A stretch of DNA of 64,000 nucleotides, from NCBI GenBank assembly GCA_020747065.1, contig JAGMVK010000008.1, positions 1,798,001 through 1,862,000 of the forward strand. The letters are read 5' to 3'. The notes beneath the pieces are model-generated. The model searched no databases, had not been told where the DNA came from, and saw nothing but the letters and a program-made list of their open reading frames with translations. The position numbers were made by a program, and so were the translations under genes. This DNA comes from Cadophora sp. MPI-SDFR-AT-0126 (taxonomy: Eukaryota; Ascomycota; Leotiomycetes; Helotiales; Ploettnerulaceae). This document shows positions 12,522-27,021 of the stretch, piece by piece. Every line of letters begins with the position of its first letter. Position 1 is the stretch's first letter.

Positions 12522-14968
12522 TCACACAACATCAAAAGCCCGCAACCTAGCATGACCCATTTCTCCACTGAATAACTCGCCGCCCATTATTTCATGCACG
12601 TAGGCTTCTCCAACTGGAGTGTACAACTCCTTACCAGCAATTTGCCGCAAAACAAAAGGTGTGCAACCGCCAAATAATACACTCACAATATCTCCTTCCT
12701 TTGCATTCCATGGCGCCAATCCTATGAAGCCCTTCGACGTCACAAACATGGCTCTGCCAATGGAAGCGCTATGAATCCTTCGTCTCATTGATTTGTAATC
12801 CTTAACTATGCCAGAAATGACTTTGAAATTTTTCACTGGATGTATATTCGCCTTTTCATAACCCTTCTCGATCATATATGTTGCCATATCGCCCATCAAC
12901 ATTTGTTGTGTGGGTATCTCGATGGACTTCTGCCAGCTGCTTTTGTCTGTGGCGCTGAAATTTTCTGGGACCATTGAAGCCCATTGCCCTCTATTAGCCC
13001 AAGTCTCGAAATAGTTCTTCTCTTTATCGGTTGCACTTCGAGAACCAGCATAGTCTGCGATGTGGGTTCGCCAAAAGGCATTATATCTACCCTCCGAGTT
13101 TCCATAAGGGCAGCTTGGAAAAGGTGTTGTTGCGAGCGCCTCCCACTCTTGCAGTACCTTGTTTTGTAAACGGTCAATGGGTAGTAGGTGCAGCTCTGGA
13201 CACCCAAGGAGGAGCGAGGCTCGCAATTTTGTCGAACAGCACACCCGTCAACCTCAGCGATGTAGAATCTGAGTCATAGCCTGAGGCAAAGTGGACTTGT
13301 CTCGCTTTTCCAGATGCCCAGTATCGTGGCTCGACATCGGTGAGAGAAGGCAATGGCTCGGAATCTTTCGAGCTCCATCTTGTCCAGTCTGGTACCCAAG
13401 ACGGGAGGCTCTGTAGGTCAAGATCGCTGACTTGATCAGGACTTAGATCATCTGGGTTGAAGACAAGCTTCGTGTTCCCCAAGTTGTCCCACGTCTTCTG
13501 CCACCCAGATGGTAAATTTTGCCAATGCTCCATGTGCTGGGGTGATGCTGGGGGCTGACCTGCAAGTGGGCTTGTTTCTTGATATTTCCCAGAGAGGTGG
13601 TTGTAGAAGTGGAACCGGGAACCAAGTTGACATCGTTCCCAGCCATGAGGAAGCTTCGCCCAGCCTTTTCGGGAAAGTTTTCCTTCCCCTTCTACCACTA
13701 AGGCATCTGGATCGACGAATCGAATCTGATCGAGAAGGCAATAGAATTGGGATTGCTGCTGATAATTCTGGCCCTATACTACAGGCTCCCTCCTCAAGTT
13801 GAGGAGAAGTAAACTCTTGTGTGCAATGATCATTGTCCTTGCGACATCGGTATATATTTTGGAAGTCGGAGAGGTATAGTCCGGTACAATACCAAGCGGT
13901 TCGACATCGCTCGCCAGTCCGAGGAACGCATAGATCCGGTCCCTCGGCTTCGTAGCCTCACACCGCCTGAATGTGTACAGCAGATCGTACAAGGTCCGAT
14001 TCCAGCTTCCAGAGCGCCACTCTTCCTGCACGGCCAAGAAGGCCCTGTACTCAGTGTCAGGAAAGTCAAATTTGGAAATCACCGTACCGGCTTGTGTGTG
14101 CTTCGCCTTCCATTTTGATGATAACCGAGTATGCCATACATGCCATCCCGTAACCTTTTCGCGATGGCCGCCCAGCTCACCTCGTCTGGACCACACATGA
14201 GAGTAGCCTTCTTGGCTAACACCGCTTCTTGAATGATCCAAACACGACGCCACCCCTTGCGATCGAGCAACTGAGCAAGCTCTACCACTTGCAGAGCCAT
14301 GCCATCCCGTTCTCCACTGAGACCTTGCGACATTCTATTCTTGAGGCCCTTTCCTAGTCCAAACTTCCTCTCGGTTTTCCAGATCTTCGTGTATAGCGAG
14401 AAATTACCGCTTGGGTTAGCTAGCGATTGCATTGCTATGTCTTCGCCAATCCCGGTATTACCAAGCCAGATTACTACTTTCTGGGCCTGTTCGTATATCC
14501 GCCCCATCAAGAGGATCTGCTGTTCTCGCTCCTCGACCGCCTCTTGAGTCTCACTTTGGTTAATACAAACGGCATCGATCCAGATCGTTCTTGTTCTGGA
14601 AGCGTGCCGCAGCCTGACAAGGGCAGCGAATAGGTTTTCGAACACAGGGAATCGCTGCGAGTTGAGTATTATGAATCTACCTGGATTGGGAGCTGGGCCA
14701 CCCCATGTATAAGATAAGGCTTCGTAGTCCGGAGATTCATCGAGAAGAGAAGGCACCAAATCGCACCGGATCTCATCCTGCTCTTTTTCCGCCGGGTGGA
14801 TTTCAGAAGTCTGATCTCGCTCCGACCGGAATCGACGGGTATGTATACGTGAAGAATCATCTTTAAAGACTCGGAATTTGACTGGCAGTAGCTTTTGGCA
14901 ATTGCCCAAATATGGCGAATGACGGACTGGTCTATCTGGCAAAGGACTGTTTCTCCAAGTTTCCCCAA
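12522..14968 (-). pseudogene. Decayed HET (heterokaryon incompatibility) protein with WW-like modules
   Basis: HET proteins trigger cell death after fusion of unlike fungal strains. The HET signature is clear: YEALSYTWGG, IWIDAVCINQ, VVIWLG, WRRVWIIQEAVLA, then PRDRIYAFLGLA and SWVPDW. Between the last two lie two WW-like stretches (LPHGWERCQLGSRFHFYNH; LPSGWQKTWDNLGNTKLVF). The frame is broken. (1) Near 14803-14810 the N-terminal text SEIRLL lies in one frame and EIHPAEKEQDEIRC in the next. (2) The frame changes again near 14080-14140; a 95-nt intron 14139-14045 could explain this. (3) An in-frame TAG at 13776-13774 has no usable intron. (4) The frame changes near 13200; a 46-nt intron 13203-13158 is possible but would remove coding-like sequence. 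Lesions 1 and 3 argue for a pseudogene. Confidence 0.78.
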
Positions 14969-15362
14969 ATTAACAGAGGTTAGGGTTTGGGGCTTTTGTG
15001 CGGCTGAACATAAAGCTTGGAATTGATTCGTTGTTTACTATCAGAAGACCTGTGCGAAATCAGGAGAACCAATTAGAGAGGCCTAATTTCAGCCCTTTGA
15101 CGCCTATCTCCCTTGGCTTTGAGCTAAAGCTGATCAGCATCGAATACTTTCCTGGCAGTGCTACCCTTTATCAAGCGGGAGTCAGCGGCTATCAGAGGAT
15201 GATCTGGAAAATTGAAAACCTAGGCATTGAGCCTAGGTAGATAGACATCTCCATTCGGTTAACGATACTCGCTCTGATCTAATATAGAAACCCGGGAGAA
15301 TAACAAGACAGAAAGACGACTTTCGAGCAGAAGGACGCGGAGAGAAAGCTTTGCAGGGAACA
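14969..15362. other. Gap between HET relic and carrier gene
   Basis: AT-rich sequence with former HET promoter and carrier 3' flank. Nothing else seen. Confidence 0.5.
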
Positions 15363-16689
15363 CTAAGGCCGGTCAGATTCTTCAGTGCTGCTGACTGGTC
15401 CACCCAACCAATCCTTCGAACTCTCGTAAACTCCTAGATATAATCCACTGCCCAAAGCAGTCCAAGCCGCTCTCAATGTGCCTCCTCTAAACAAACCTTT
15501 TACTCCACTCTCGCCCATAATTTCTTTAGCGACAGCAAATCCACTTTTCCTCGTTCCCCCTGTCATTTTAGCAAGTTTATCAAGCGACTTCCCTTCCTTC
15601 TTCGTTTTTTCGACTTCCTTCATTGCTTCTGCCTCAGAAGTCTCTCCTGCAGCCGAAAGCATGATTCTAGTCTTTACGACATCAACAGGCGTAGTGATGA
15701 CCGCAGCAATAGATCCCGCACTCCCAGCACTAACGGCTGTTGTCAAAGCCGTCTCCATTAATCCGCCAGTGAAGGTCCCCTTCTCCTTCCGATGAGCTTT
15801 GATAGTCTCCTTAAAGTGCTCAAACATAGGAAACTGCATAGCAGTAAAAGGGAGATTACGGGCTGCCAAAGCAGTATAACCTCTGAACAGCTGAGACGGT
15901 TTATTAAACTGCTTGAATGCTTGCATTGTGACGGAAGGCTGGAACGCTTGTTTGGCTGCTGAGCCTGAGCTCGATTCTGGCCGGCGAATCATCTGTGCGT
16001 TCTGCTTCAAGACTTCGGCGGGTGTGAGGATGAAGCAAGAGACCAGTTCTGCTATTGCTGAAGCGGCGCTGTGGACGATGGGTTGAGGAATTTGTGCTTG
16101 TCCTGTGGAAGAAGTAGTGGCTTTTGAAAGTCCAGCCTTTGCTGCTTCGTATGATGTGAAAAATGCTCCGGCTTTGAAAAGTGTTAGATACTGAAGACCA
16201 GGGTGGACTGTTAGGACAAAATACTGACATGAAGGTATTGTTATGAGTATGATACTGCCGACTCCCTGGTAGAGCCCCCGATAGAGGAGCTTCCGGTTGA
16301 CGGCATTTTTGGATGCATCGAAGTAGATTTTTTGGTAGTCGGGACTTTGGATTCGAGTCTTCAGAGTATCAAGAGGATAGACGAGCTGCTTGCCGTCAAT
16401 TCTGAGCTTTGGTGATATGGCGGGCAGTCTTTTTCATCTCTTACCAGGTCAACTGTGAATGCGGCGAAGCCTCCTGCCTATTTCAACCAAATCAGTACTA
16501 CTCAAGAAATACAGAATCATAAATTGTAGTATGCTCGAAAGACGGATTCCAGATGAGCTCGCTTCAAGTTATTTAGCCTTAGAGCTGATTTATGAGTAAG
16601 TGCAAGCGAAATAGACTATGAATATTGAAGACTATGCATTGAAAGCATATGTAATTACTTACAAGGAGAACATTGGTATGAGTCGACAT
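15363..16689 (-). CDS. Mitochondrial carrier (SLC25), SAM-carrier-like
   Basis: Inner-membrane metabolite carrier. Minus exons 16689-16663 (9 codons), 16477-16445 (11 codons), 16385-16229, 16171-15363; 341 aa. The three family repeats are visible through their signatures: YPLDTLKTR after the start LLAGGFAAFTVDL, TPAEVLKQNAQ in the middle, and TPVDVVKTRIML near the C-terminus, each followed by a G-x-G-type loop (LYRGLYQGVG; LFRGYTALAARNLPF; LFRGGTLRAAW). Layout and spacing resemble the S-adenosylmethionine carrier (Pet8/SLC25A26), including the short N-terminus and the VDL/PLDTLKTR start, so SAM is the likely substrate; other SLC25 subfamilies remain possible. About 45 residues rich in Lys/Glu sit inside repeat 3, longer than usual. 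Intron 1 is long for this window (185 nt). Confidence 0.85.
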
Positions 16690-16984
16690 TTAACACATCA
16701 TGAAGAAAGAAGTTCAACGTTGGAAAAACATGCCATCAAACCTCCCTGGATCTCTGACGTAGTGAGTCTTATCGGACCAAGGAGCTAAGATAAGCAGCCC
16801 CTGCAAGAGCTCATCAGCTCCATCGTCGACTCACTTCCAATGGTCCGCTTCGAATTAGAATGTACCCCTAAAGACCACTTACATATAGCTTCTCTTGCCT
16901 CTCTCTACACTTTTCTTCTCGTTCATCCTGGCGAACTTCCTCTGGAAAAAGACCTCCCGCGTAGAGGCACCAAAACCAGACATA

Positions 16985-17618
16985 ATGACCCAACCTTCGC
17001 CCCCTCCGGAGTTAACTCCACAGTTTTGCTTCTCGACTGTTCAATTAAGAGGTCTTAATGTACTCGAACCACAACAAAACACCTGCTGAGCTCGAAATAG
17101 ATTTTCTCCGTATATCCCGCTCCACAATCGACGACAGCATAACGCAAAACCTCAACGCCCTCCTCACCCCAGCATCCACTGGCTTCGACCCCTCCTCAAC
17201 CTCAATCCGCACGCCCCGGCCGTCCAACTCGCGGCGTATATCCCCTCAATCCTGTCGGAACTTCAAAAATCAGGTGCTCTTCCCATCATGGCAGATGCGG
17301 TCTGATGTTCTCAATTACTGCGCATCTGTGGCGACGAGTCCGGATCCAGATGATCCAGAGTCTGTGTTGCGGCAGGTGGAGAGCGAGAGGGATAGAGAAA
17401 GGGTCGTGGATGAGAGGCTGGATCCGTATTCGTCAAGGTTTTTTCCTAGAGAAGCCAGGACGGAGCGTTTGGCTGCTGTGGTGAGGCAGGAGAGGGGTGT
17501 AGAGAATATCATCAGGGCAAGGTCTTGGGGGTTGGTTAGTGAACGGTGTGGGGAGGATTGGAGAGACTGGGAAGAGGCGTTGAATGATTGGAGGAAGGAC
17601 AGGGAAGGGAAACAGTAA
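16985..17618 (+). CDS. mix23: MIX23 / caffeine-induced death protein 2 (CCDC58 family)
   Basis: Small mitochondrial intermembrane-space-type protein; S. pombe Cid2 and human CCDC58 are relatives. Exons 16985-17051 and 17101-17618; 194 aa. Features shared with CCDC58: a helix starting at FLRISRSTIDDSITQNLN, the Cys pair spaced by 21 residues (SCRNF ... VLNYC), the acidic/basic stretch RQVESERDRERVVDERLD, and the ending RSWGLVSERC followed by acidic residues. The intron (49 nt) has an unusual donor, GTCTTA, with AAATAG as acceptor; it is required to join LRD to FLRISR. An in-frame ATG 90 nt upstream would add a hydrophobic stretch not typical of the family, so I start at 16985. Divergent from the SAM carrier over about 300 bases. 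Confidence 0.87.
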
Positions 17619-18098
17619 TGGCATTGGCGAGTTATAACGGATGAGCATGAGCATGAGCATCGAGGAAATGTATATTGGTGATATCGGAGTTTAGGTTGTG
17701 TATTAACTATCTGTAGGAGTGGTAGACCGAAAAGAAATACATTTCAACTCTTCTTTACGAGGCGGAAGGTTTCCTGAGAATCATATTGTCCGGCTCATCT
17801 CCATCTCAATTCTTGTCCCTGGCTCGCCAATACGAAGTAACTTTGTCTTGGTTCGATCGCACCGAACAGTGCGGGTCAGCTTGAAATATACATGTTTTGA
17901 TTTCACATAGCAGGTAGGATTGCAGATTACAACCCTGTTCTAACATCTACAACCTCCACTCGTCTTAAGTCATTTGACCCGCTCAACGGCATATCCCTCT
18001 GAACGCCAGCCCATGCAAAATCCCCAGTGACATCAAATGACGAGAAAGCAGAACTTCGTCTGAAAAGCCCTTCCATTCCCAATGACCCATCACGACCT
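17619..18098. other. Convergent mix23/eif3h spacer
   Basis: 3' flanks only. A short ATGAGC-type repeat (about four copies) sits at 17640-17660. Confidence 0.55.
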
Positions 18099-19302
18099 CT
18101 ACTCGGAATCAGGCAACAGATTGCTCTTGACCGCAAACATCTTGCTCGTAATACTGGCAGTAAATCCATCTACTTGCCTCGAGTATTGCTCAACCTGGCG
18201 TGCGTTCAGCATGCCCTCCAAGCGGCTTGGCTCTGTTGGCAACTTGAAGAGTCTCTCCCACTCATCCTCAGGAAGCGGTGCCAACTTCTGTGTAGCTCTA
18301 GTAGCGTTTTCCGCCGCTCGCTTTGTCTTCCATGCAGTGACCTTTGTCTGCTCACGAGCCAGTTGTCTCTGAAAGTACTGGAAGTTGTTGAGCTCGGTGT
18401 AATGTGTCTCTATGCTGTCAAGGAGCTGATCGCAAGTTCGCTCCAGGAAAGGATCGATGGACAGGTCAAGAGACTCGAGGTTGGGATATAGAGGAATTTG
18501 AGGAGCTTCTGCGGTGAGATCTGAAAGGCTGGCGGGAAATTCGAGGTCCTTCTTTGGAAGTTCGGCTGGCATTTGGTGAAGGAAGGATGTCAAGAGGTGG
18601 GAGTTGTGGACGATGATTGGGAGTTCAATCAAGATGTCCTTGTATGTGAGTTTCGACTTTTGCATGCTATTTAAATGTCAGAACAACACTCATAAATTTC
18701 CTTCTCGGATCTTACTGTTCAGTCGTGAACTTGCTCTCCTTGAACGCGGCCATGAAAGTTGGAGATAATCTGAAAGCCCGCAGACTCAAAGCACCCTGGG
18801 AACTTCTGCTAACATCGTGTACCAACGCAACCGTCCTCTCATTTGGCTCCTTCTGGTAGTGGAACTGGTTCTCGATCAGGCTGGTATTAATAAAGTTGCC
18901 CATATTTGCGCTCGTGTACCATCCAACGTTATTAGCGTCCACGTTTACCTCTCGCAGGTACTTGATCATCTCGTTTTGGTATGCGATATTGGCCTTGGAT
19001 CGAGGAGCGGCAGCGGCGATGTTCGAGGCAGCCATGTGATCGTTGGGATGTGAGTCGGAGGCTGCGATATCTGCGGTTGGGAAGGGGAAGCAGTTGGTGA
19101 TTTGGAGAGTTCCGTTAATATCCATGCCCACAATAGATCCAGTCGCCGTAGTTGGGAAAGTCGCCGAGCATGCCTTGACAATCTTCATCACAACCTGTAA
19201 ATCGCATTAGACATATTCCCTCTATGAGGAATAATCCTATCATACCAGCGCCTCAATCTGGACCGAATTCAACGGGATCTCTTTTGCTGTAGCGTCCGCC
19301 AT
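18099..19302 (-). CDS. eif3h: Eukaryotic translation initiation factor 3 subunit H
   Basis: MPN-domain subunit of eIF3, acting on the 40S ribosome during initiation; paired with eIF3f. Minus exons 19302-19246, 19194-18716, 18666-18099; 367 aa, normal length. The MPN fold starts at [16 protein letters not shown] and continues with [21 protein letters not shown], then [12 protein letters not shown] and [20 protein letters not shown]. The JAMM zinc ligands of active deubiquitinases are not seen, as expected for this subunit. The C-terminal half has [17 protein letters not shown] and a helical tail rich in Gln/Glu, ending in NLLP. Exon 1 is a single 19-codon block. Both introns are GT-AG. Confidence 0.95.
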
Positions 19303-21975
<2,673 letters not shown>

Positions 21976-23097
21976 ACTTCCTTTCTGTTTTGGGTTATGG
22001 GTTTCTTTTTTTACAGGCGATAGTGGGACGAAACTTTCAACACGACTAATGATGGTATGATCTGGGGAAAAGCATTTGTCCTTCAACGGCATTTACAAGG
22101 TCATCTCGGGAAAAGTTTCAACAATGGGTTTTATTCAGCATGGCGTTACTTGGCTCTTCAACCACGGTCAAGTAGAAAGTCGGTCTTTTGCTTAGACTTG
22201 AAAAGACACACATCTTGGTCTTAGAATGCAGACGCTGAATGGTCGGCATCAAAGTACATAATATTTACCTCTTGAGCGGTGACTCGCAAATGCGAATGTT
22301 CTGAGCTCTGCTGTATTATTCGCGCAGACGAGGGATGTGACATACTACCCCGTAACAGTCTTGTCCTGCCATATAATCACGTATCACAGCACGTGTTGCA
22401 CTGGAAGTACTCAGATGAGGTCATCTAATCCCTCATCTTCAATCTTTTTAGTGGGTTAAGTCAACAACAACGTGGCAACAAATCCATTCTCTTCCAAAGA
22501 TAGAAACTATGTCACCAGAAGGTCCCGATATTTCTCAAATTGATATCGGACATGTACGGCCCAACAATCACCTGTCACCCTCGGCCTTCGCTTCTGAAAC
22601 GCATGCTCTCGCGCCGCGAATTTAGATCCGATAATCTCAGGCTCCCCAGGCTGTCAAACATTGCTTATAAATCCGCCGAATTATATCAAGGATAGCAAAA
22701 CAATCCCCCGATATCAACAATCGGGACCTACCCGTTCCCGTTCGACTTTGTCTATAGAAGTACACCCTCATTGGCTGTCTCTGCGGATGTGACCAAGTTT
22801 GTGACACAGGCACGCAAGTTGAGAGAAATTAAATCCGCTAAGTCCATCTGTGCTCCCTCACGTACAATCTTGCTTCACATTGTGACGTGAAATGGAGGAA
22901 AATTGCTCCGAGTCTGTCCTAACCTCTGTTTCTTTCTGAATATCCTCACTATGATTTGAAAGCTCTGAACGGGAACGGGTGAATCAAAAGATGTGGTGTG
23001 ATATCCAATATTCTCTTCTGTTCAGTGGGCAAATTGATCTATAAAGCTTTCATCGCCTCACCAAAAGCAATAAGCAGCATCAAGAATATTGAACACG
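21976..23097. other. 1.1-kb gap, downstream of SAH hydrolase
   Basis: Holds the SAH hydrolase 3' UTR and the promoter of the oxidoreductase. No coding frame supported. Confidence 0.5.
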
Positions 23098-24200
23098 ATG
23101 GCCACTCAAACCGCCCTCGCACTCACTGAGATCGCCAAACCTCTGACCAAAATCACAATTCCAGTCCCTGATCCCAAGGAACATCAGCTTCTCATCAAGA
23201 TATCATACGCTGGCAGTGAGCATTTCCCCCAATATCAAAGCCGCCGATCTCTAAACAGAGTATAGTAACACCCCTTGACCAAAAGCTCCGTGACTACAAT
23301 GTATTCAACATCGGCAGCAACCTTCCCGCCATCCTAGCCTTCGACCTCGTTGGCGAAGTCGTGAAAACCGGACCCAATACCTCTGTTTTCCCCGTCGGCT
23401 CCAAAGTCTTCTCGCAGGCCTTATTCAGCGTCGCTAACAGCCTTTGTGGAGGCTTGCAAGAATACACGCTTATTGACGAGCGCTACACTGCTCTTGTCCC
23501 GAAGAATATCTCTGAGGCTGATGCCGCAATATTCCCTATTAATGCCTTTACTTCTGCTACTGCACTTTTCACCGGCGAGGGACTTAATGGTGGATTTGGT
23601 TTTCCGTTTCCTGGAACACCCCAATCGGAGACATTCGATTATAAGTCTATCACATTGGTAATTATTGGTGGGGGAACTGCTTGTGGCAAGTTTGCTGTTC
23701 AATTCGCTCGAATCGCTGGTATAGGAAGGATCATTGTGACGGCTTCGCTGGACTCGGAGGCAGAGTTGAGGGGCTATGGTGCAACCCACGTCCTTGACCG
23801 CAAGGCCTCTGACGTTGCCGCTCAAGTCAAGGCCCTCGCCGGAGATGACCTAGTGTATCTCTACGATACATTCAACAGAGGGGATCACACATTCGGTGTA
23901 TCTCTGCTTTCAAGCTCAAAGAAAGGAACCTTACTTCACCTGATTCCTGGTCAGGTCGATAAGAAAGTTGCGGCTCAGAAGAAGGCCGGATTTGAAGAGA
24001 GACAATTGAGCGGGGCGTCGACTCTTCATCCAGATCTCGCTGTACTCTTTTGGAAAGTATTCCCAGAGTGGGTTGAGAAGGGAGAGGTCAAGGTGATCCG
24101 CCCATATAAAGTAATCGAGGGGTTAGACGCAGACAAGATAAATGCTGCCTTGGATGGCCATCGGGATGGAGTTTTTGATAGGTGGAACGTTCATATTTGA
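23098..24200 (+). CDS. Zinc-free medium-chain dehydrogenase/reductase (ToxD/enoyl-reductase-like)
   Basis: Exons 23098-23215 and 23266-24200; 350 aa. The GroES-like half has the start pattern of ToxD-type enzymes: EHQLLIKISYAGITPLDQK, then LPAILAFDLVGEVVKTG and FPVGSKVF. The Rossmann half has IIGGGTACGKFAVQFARIAG and the later EGLDADKINAALDG tail. The Cys/His zinc ligands of alcohol dehydrogenases are absent, so this is an NADPH-dependent reductase class member; the substrate cannot be read from sequence. The intron acceptor is ambiguous: CAG at 23258 leads into a stop, while TAG at 23265 keeps frame. Flanked by about 0.75 kb of non-coding DNA and then a transposon. Confidence 0.85.
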
Positions 24201-24960
24201 ATGATCTCTACTAGTACTGAACAGTAGGAATTGAAGGAAGTCTCGTTGGTCTCAAAATCTGGTTTTCAACCTGACAAGGTGTGAGATAGTGATATTGAAG
24301 GCAAATTGAATGCAATCAAGATCACCAAAGACTTTCTTGTTGATAGGGGGAACACATCCAAGCAGCAGTAGATGTACAACTCATCGCTAACATCGCACTT
24401 AATGCAGCACCCAAATAGGGCAGTCTGATATTAAGAGTCCCACACGTTACCTATGCACCGAGCTTACTCACGAAAGGGGCGATCCGAGGACTCCAGAAAG
24501 TCCTGCTCATGCATCTAATACCCTTACTCGATATCCTTGCGAAGCAATATACATTGTGAGATTAATTTTGTCCACTACTCCAATATATCTCTTGTCCGCA
24601 GACAGTACATCTTAAAAAGCGAAGGATGTGACTGCCAAAGTCAACAAGGTATGTTGTACAATAATGATATGGCAAAATGCTGGCTGAAAAATAGCAGGAT
24701 TTAGAGAAGGAGTACAATCTTGTCCATGTTGCGAACTGTGAGAATATGTCCTGTTCTCAGACTCGTTGGTTCAAGTACTCAAAGGTAAGAGAAGCAAGGC
24801 AGCTAAACAACAAGACAGGTATCATGACAATCAAACATGTCCTTCATTCTCTCATTGTATCGCCTCGTGTCTTGGTACATAGATTCTCGTCTAATCAAAC
24901 GCTAGTAATGGTGTGAATGTATTTTTTGACTGAACGCAACAACAGATCGTGTTGGGCATA
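24201..24960. other. Left flank of the piggyBac-like element
   Basis: No coding frame supported. The gene's 3' flank grades into AT-rich DNA up to the left terminal repeat. Confidence 0.5.
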
Positions 24961-24987
24961 TCCGACGGGCTGCTGCCAGGATTACAC
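24961..24987 (+). repeat. Left terminal inverted repeat
   Basis: 27 bases starting TCCGACGGGCTGCTGCCAG; reverse complement of the right repeat with one difference (G here, A there, at position 20). Confidence 0.92.
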
Positions 24988-25123
24988 CTGCCCCGGGGCG
25001 GAACAACAGTTATTCCGAAGGAACACCAAAAGCCCAGGGTATTGTTGATATGTAAATAACCCCCTATTTCCCACCTAAAATCGTCAGTTTTATTATCACT
25101 ATAATACCAGAGGATACAATAGC

Positions 25124-26895
25124 TGATCCTACGGATCCAGGTACCCGTAGACCGGATGCGCCGCCTCTAAAAAGTCACGGGGATAAGTTTTACCCTATGC
25201 ATTTGCCTGATTACCCCCCTGAGATCCGGATCCCAGAGGGGGTCGATCCAGACGATCCACTCTCCCTTTTTACTATGTATTATACCCCAGAAATCATAGA
25301 TTAGATAGTCCAGAAGACGAATAAGTACGTCCGGGATACTCAGGACTATTCTAATCCATATGCACGACTACTCCTTTAGTACCCTACGTGCGCCAGCGAG
25401 CTCTACGTCTACTTTGCGATACGAATTTATATGACGTACAATATTCAGTATAAGATATCTAACTATTAGTCAGATAAGGATTATATAGCCTATCACGATA
25501 TAACTAAGCATATAATAAGGGATAGGTTCTAAGAGCTCCATATACGTATGAGATTAGCGGGGGATAAGGCTTCCGGGCCGTACCAACGAGTAGAGTTTAC
25601 AATACTTAATACCGGATATTATTTTTACTAACTTTTACTAAGTGGAAAAGCTCTCTCAGTATATCCAGGACGTGAATCTGTCTGTCTATATTCCAGGACG
25701 AGATATTACTATAGATAAGTGTATCGTCCAGTATAAGGGGCATGCAAAAGAGGCTACTACAGTACTAAACAAGCTAACGCCCACCGGCTTTAAAGTATAG
25801 GTAATTACGTGTATAGGCTTCATTCTCTACTGGAATTAGCATATCCTAGGGGCCGGAAATAAGCCTATAGATACCCCTACGCCCGTAGCACTTAGAGGGA
25901 CGAAGAAAGCCGGAAATAAAAGTAACAAGACGTAAGCCGTATGCCTTAAGTTACTCTAGAGGCTACCGCCACCTCTTACTAGCTACAGTTACCACGTCTT
26001 TCTTAATAACCTCTTTGTTTCAGCTAAATTCGTTGCCTACGCACATACACTTAGATTTAGTGTCACGGGGACGTGTAGAACTAACTCCAGGGTTATCCAA
26101 GAACTCCTTAACTTAAAGAAATCGGATAAGAACGATGTTATTCCGTGGGGGACGCTCTATTCCTTCCCTACAGAAGACTGCAAAACACTGCAAATTAGGT
26201 AGAAGGATTAAGCTTTTATACTTTTCATGACATCGGTCTTATCCCTAGAGGAGACCGTAGAACAGTATAGGAAGCGCCTAAAGAAGACTAGCTCAAAGGC
26301 AAAGACATTAAGAGTAGTGTTTGCAGAAGGCGAAGCTATTAAGAAGTTACCTATACCTATTATAGCCGACCTATATAACTATAAGATAGGAGCTATCGAT
26401 AAGGGTGATCAGCTAATCGCTTAGAAGCTTAGTTTACGTGAGGTACGCCGCGGAGGCTATCAAGCTCTCGAGCACTAGCTACTTCGGCTTATCCTTGTGA
26501 ACTATTATTTACTTATAAAGCGTGTAGAGGTGGAGGAACCACGCAATTTAACCTTCCGTAGCTAACAAGAATTCCGCCGGATATTAGTAAGTAGCCTGAT
26601 TCGCAAGGCAGAAGAGAGCTCTTAACGTAGCCCGAAGAAGAGAGTCTCTATAATAAGCTAAAAGGCCGATTCTAGGCCTCTATATACTCATCAACGCGTC
26701 AAGATAGTAAAGAGAGAGTAGTGCGTTGCATATAAAGGAGAGAGGTTCTCAGACCGGCCACAGAAAAGAGTTGCATTAGGAGAAATTACAGTAAACCGGG
26801 CTCGCCCTTCTAAGGGTAATCTCAGCTAGTTTAGCTGTAAAGAGTGCGCTGTACACCTGTGTAAAATAAGGCCCTGTTTTGCAGAATTTCATAGA
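25124..26895 (+). pseudogene. piggyBac-type transposase relic
   Basis: No intact frame; the longest open part is 26227-26424. Recognisable blocks in order: an N-terminal acidic/proline block ending DPDDPLSLFTMYYTPEII; IDKCIVQYKGHAKEA; VFLNNLFVSAKFVAY followed by VTGTCRTNS and ELLNLKKSDKNDVIPWGTL; IADLYNYKIGAIDKGDQL, the counterpart of the conserved D-N-x-x-G-x-D-x-x-D motif; REVRRGGYQALEH and LILVNYYLL; and a C-terminal Cys-rich module (CKECAVHLCK ... CFAEFH). At least ten in-frame TAG/TAA codons interrupt it, mostly where CAG/CAA/TGG is expected. This is the DDE_Tnp_1_7 fold common in filamentous ascomycetes. Confidence 0.85.
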
Positions 26896-26979
26896 TATTA
26901 AGTAATATCTGTACCTTTCCTTAGAAATGCGGCTCTCTCATTGGTCAGAATTAGCCGAGGCGTCCTGGCGCACGGACCA

Positions 26980-27006
26980 GTGTAATTCTGGCAGCAGCCC
27001 GTCGGA
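26980..27006 (-). repeat. Right terminal inverted repeat
   Basis: 27 bases, reverse complement of 24961-24987 with one mismatch. Followed by TAACAGG. Confidence 0.92.
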
Positions 27007-27021
27007 TAACAGGACGATTAA

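Larger units (their letters stand above)
24961..27006 (+). mobile_element. Inactive piggyBac-like DNA transposon
   Basis: A 2046-bp element with both ends present. Terminal inverted repeats at 24961-24987 and 26980-27006 match at 26 of 27 positions. Inside is the relic of a piggyBac-type DDE transposase on the plus strand. Plain flanking dinucleotides are TA on both sides; I find no TTAA duplication directly at the ends, although a TTAA occurs at 27018-27021. The body is rich in TpA and the transposase is broken by many TAG/TAA codons, the pattern left by repeat-induced point mutation. It inserted between the oxidoreductase and the oligoribonuclease genes. Confidence 0.88.

Noticed and set aside
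14045..14139. Frame change in the HET gene as a definite mutation
   Set aside because: A plausible 95-nt GT-AG intron with CTGAC branch covers it, so I do not count it as a certain lesion.
25124..26895. Transposase relic as a protein-coding host gene
   Set aside because: Many in-frame stops and piggyBac blocks flanked by inverted repeats; no intact frame.
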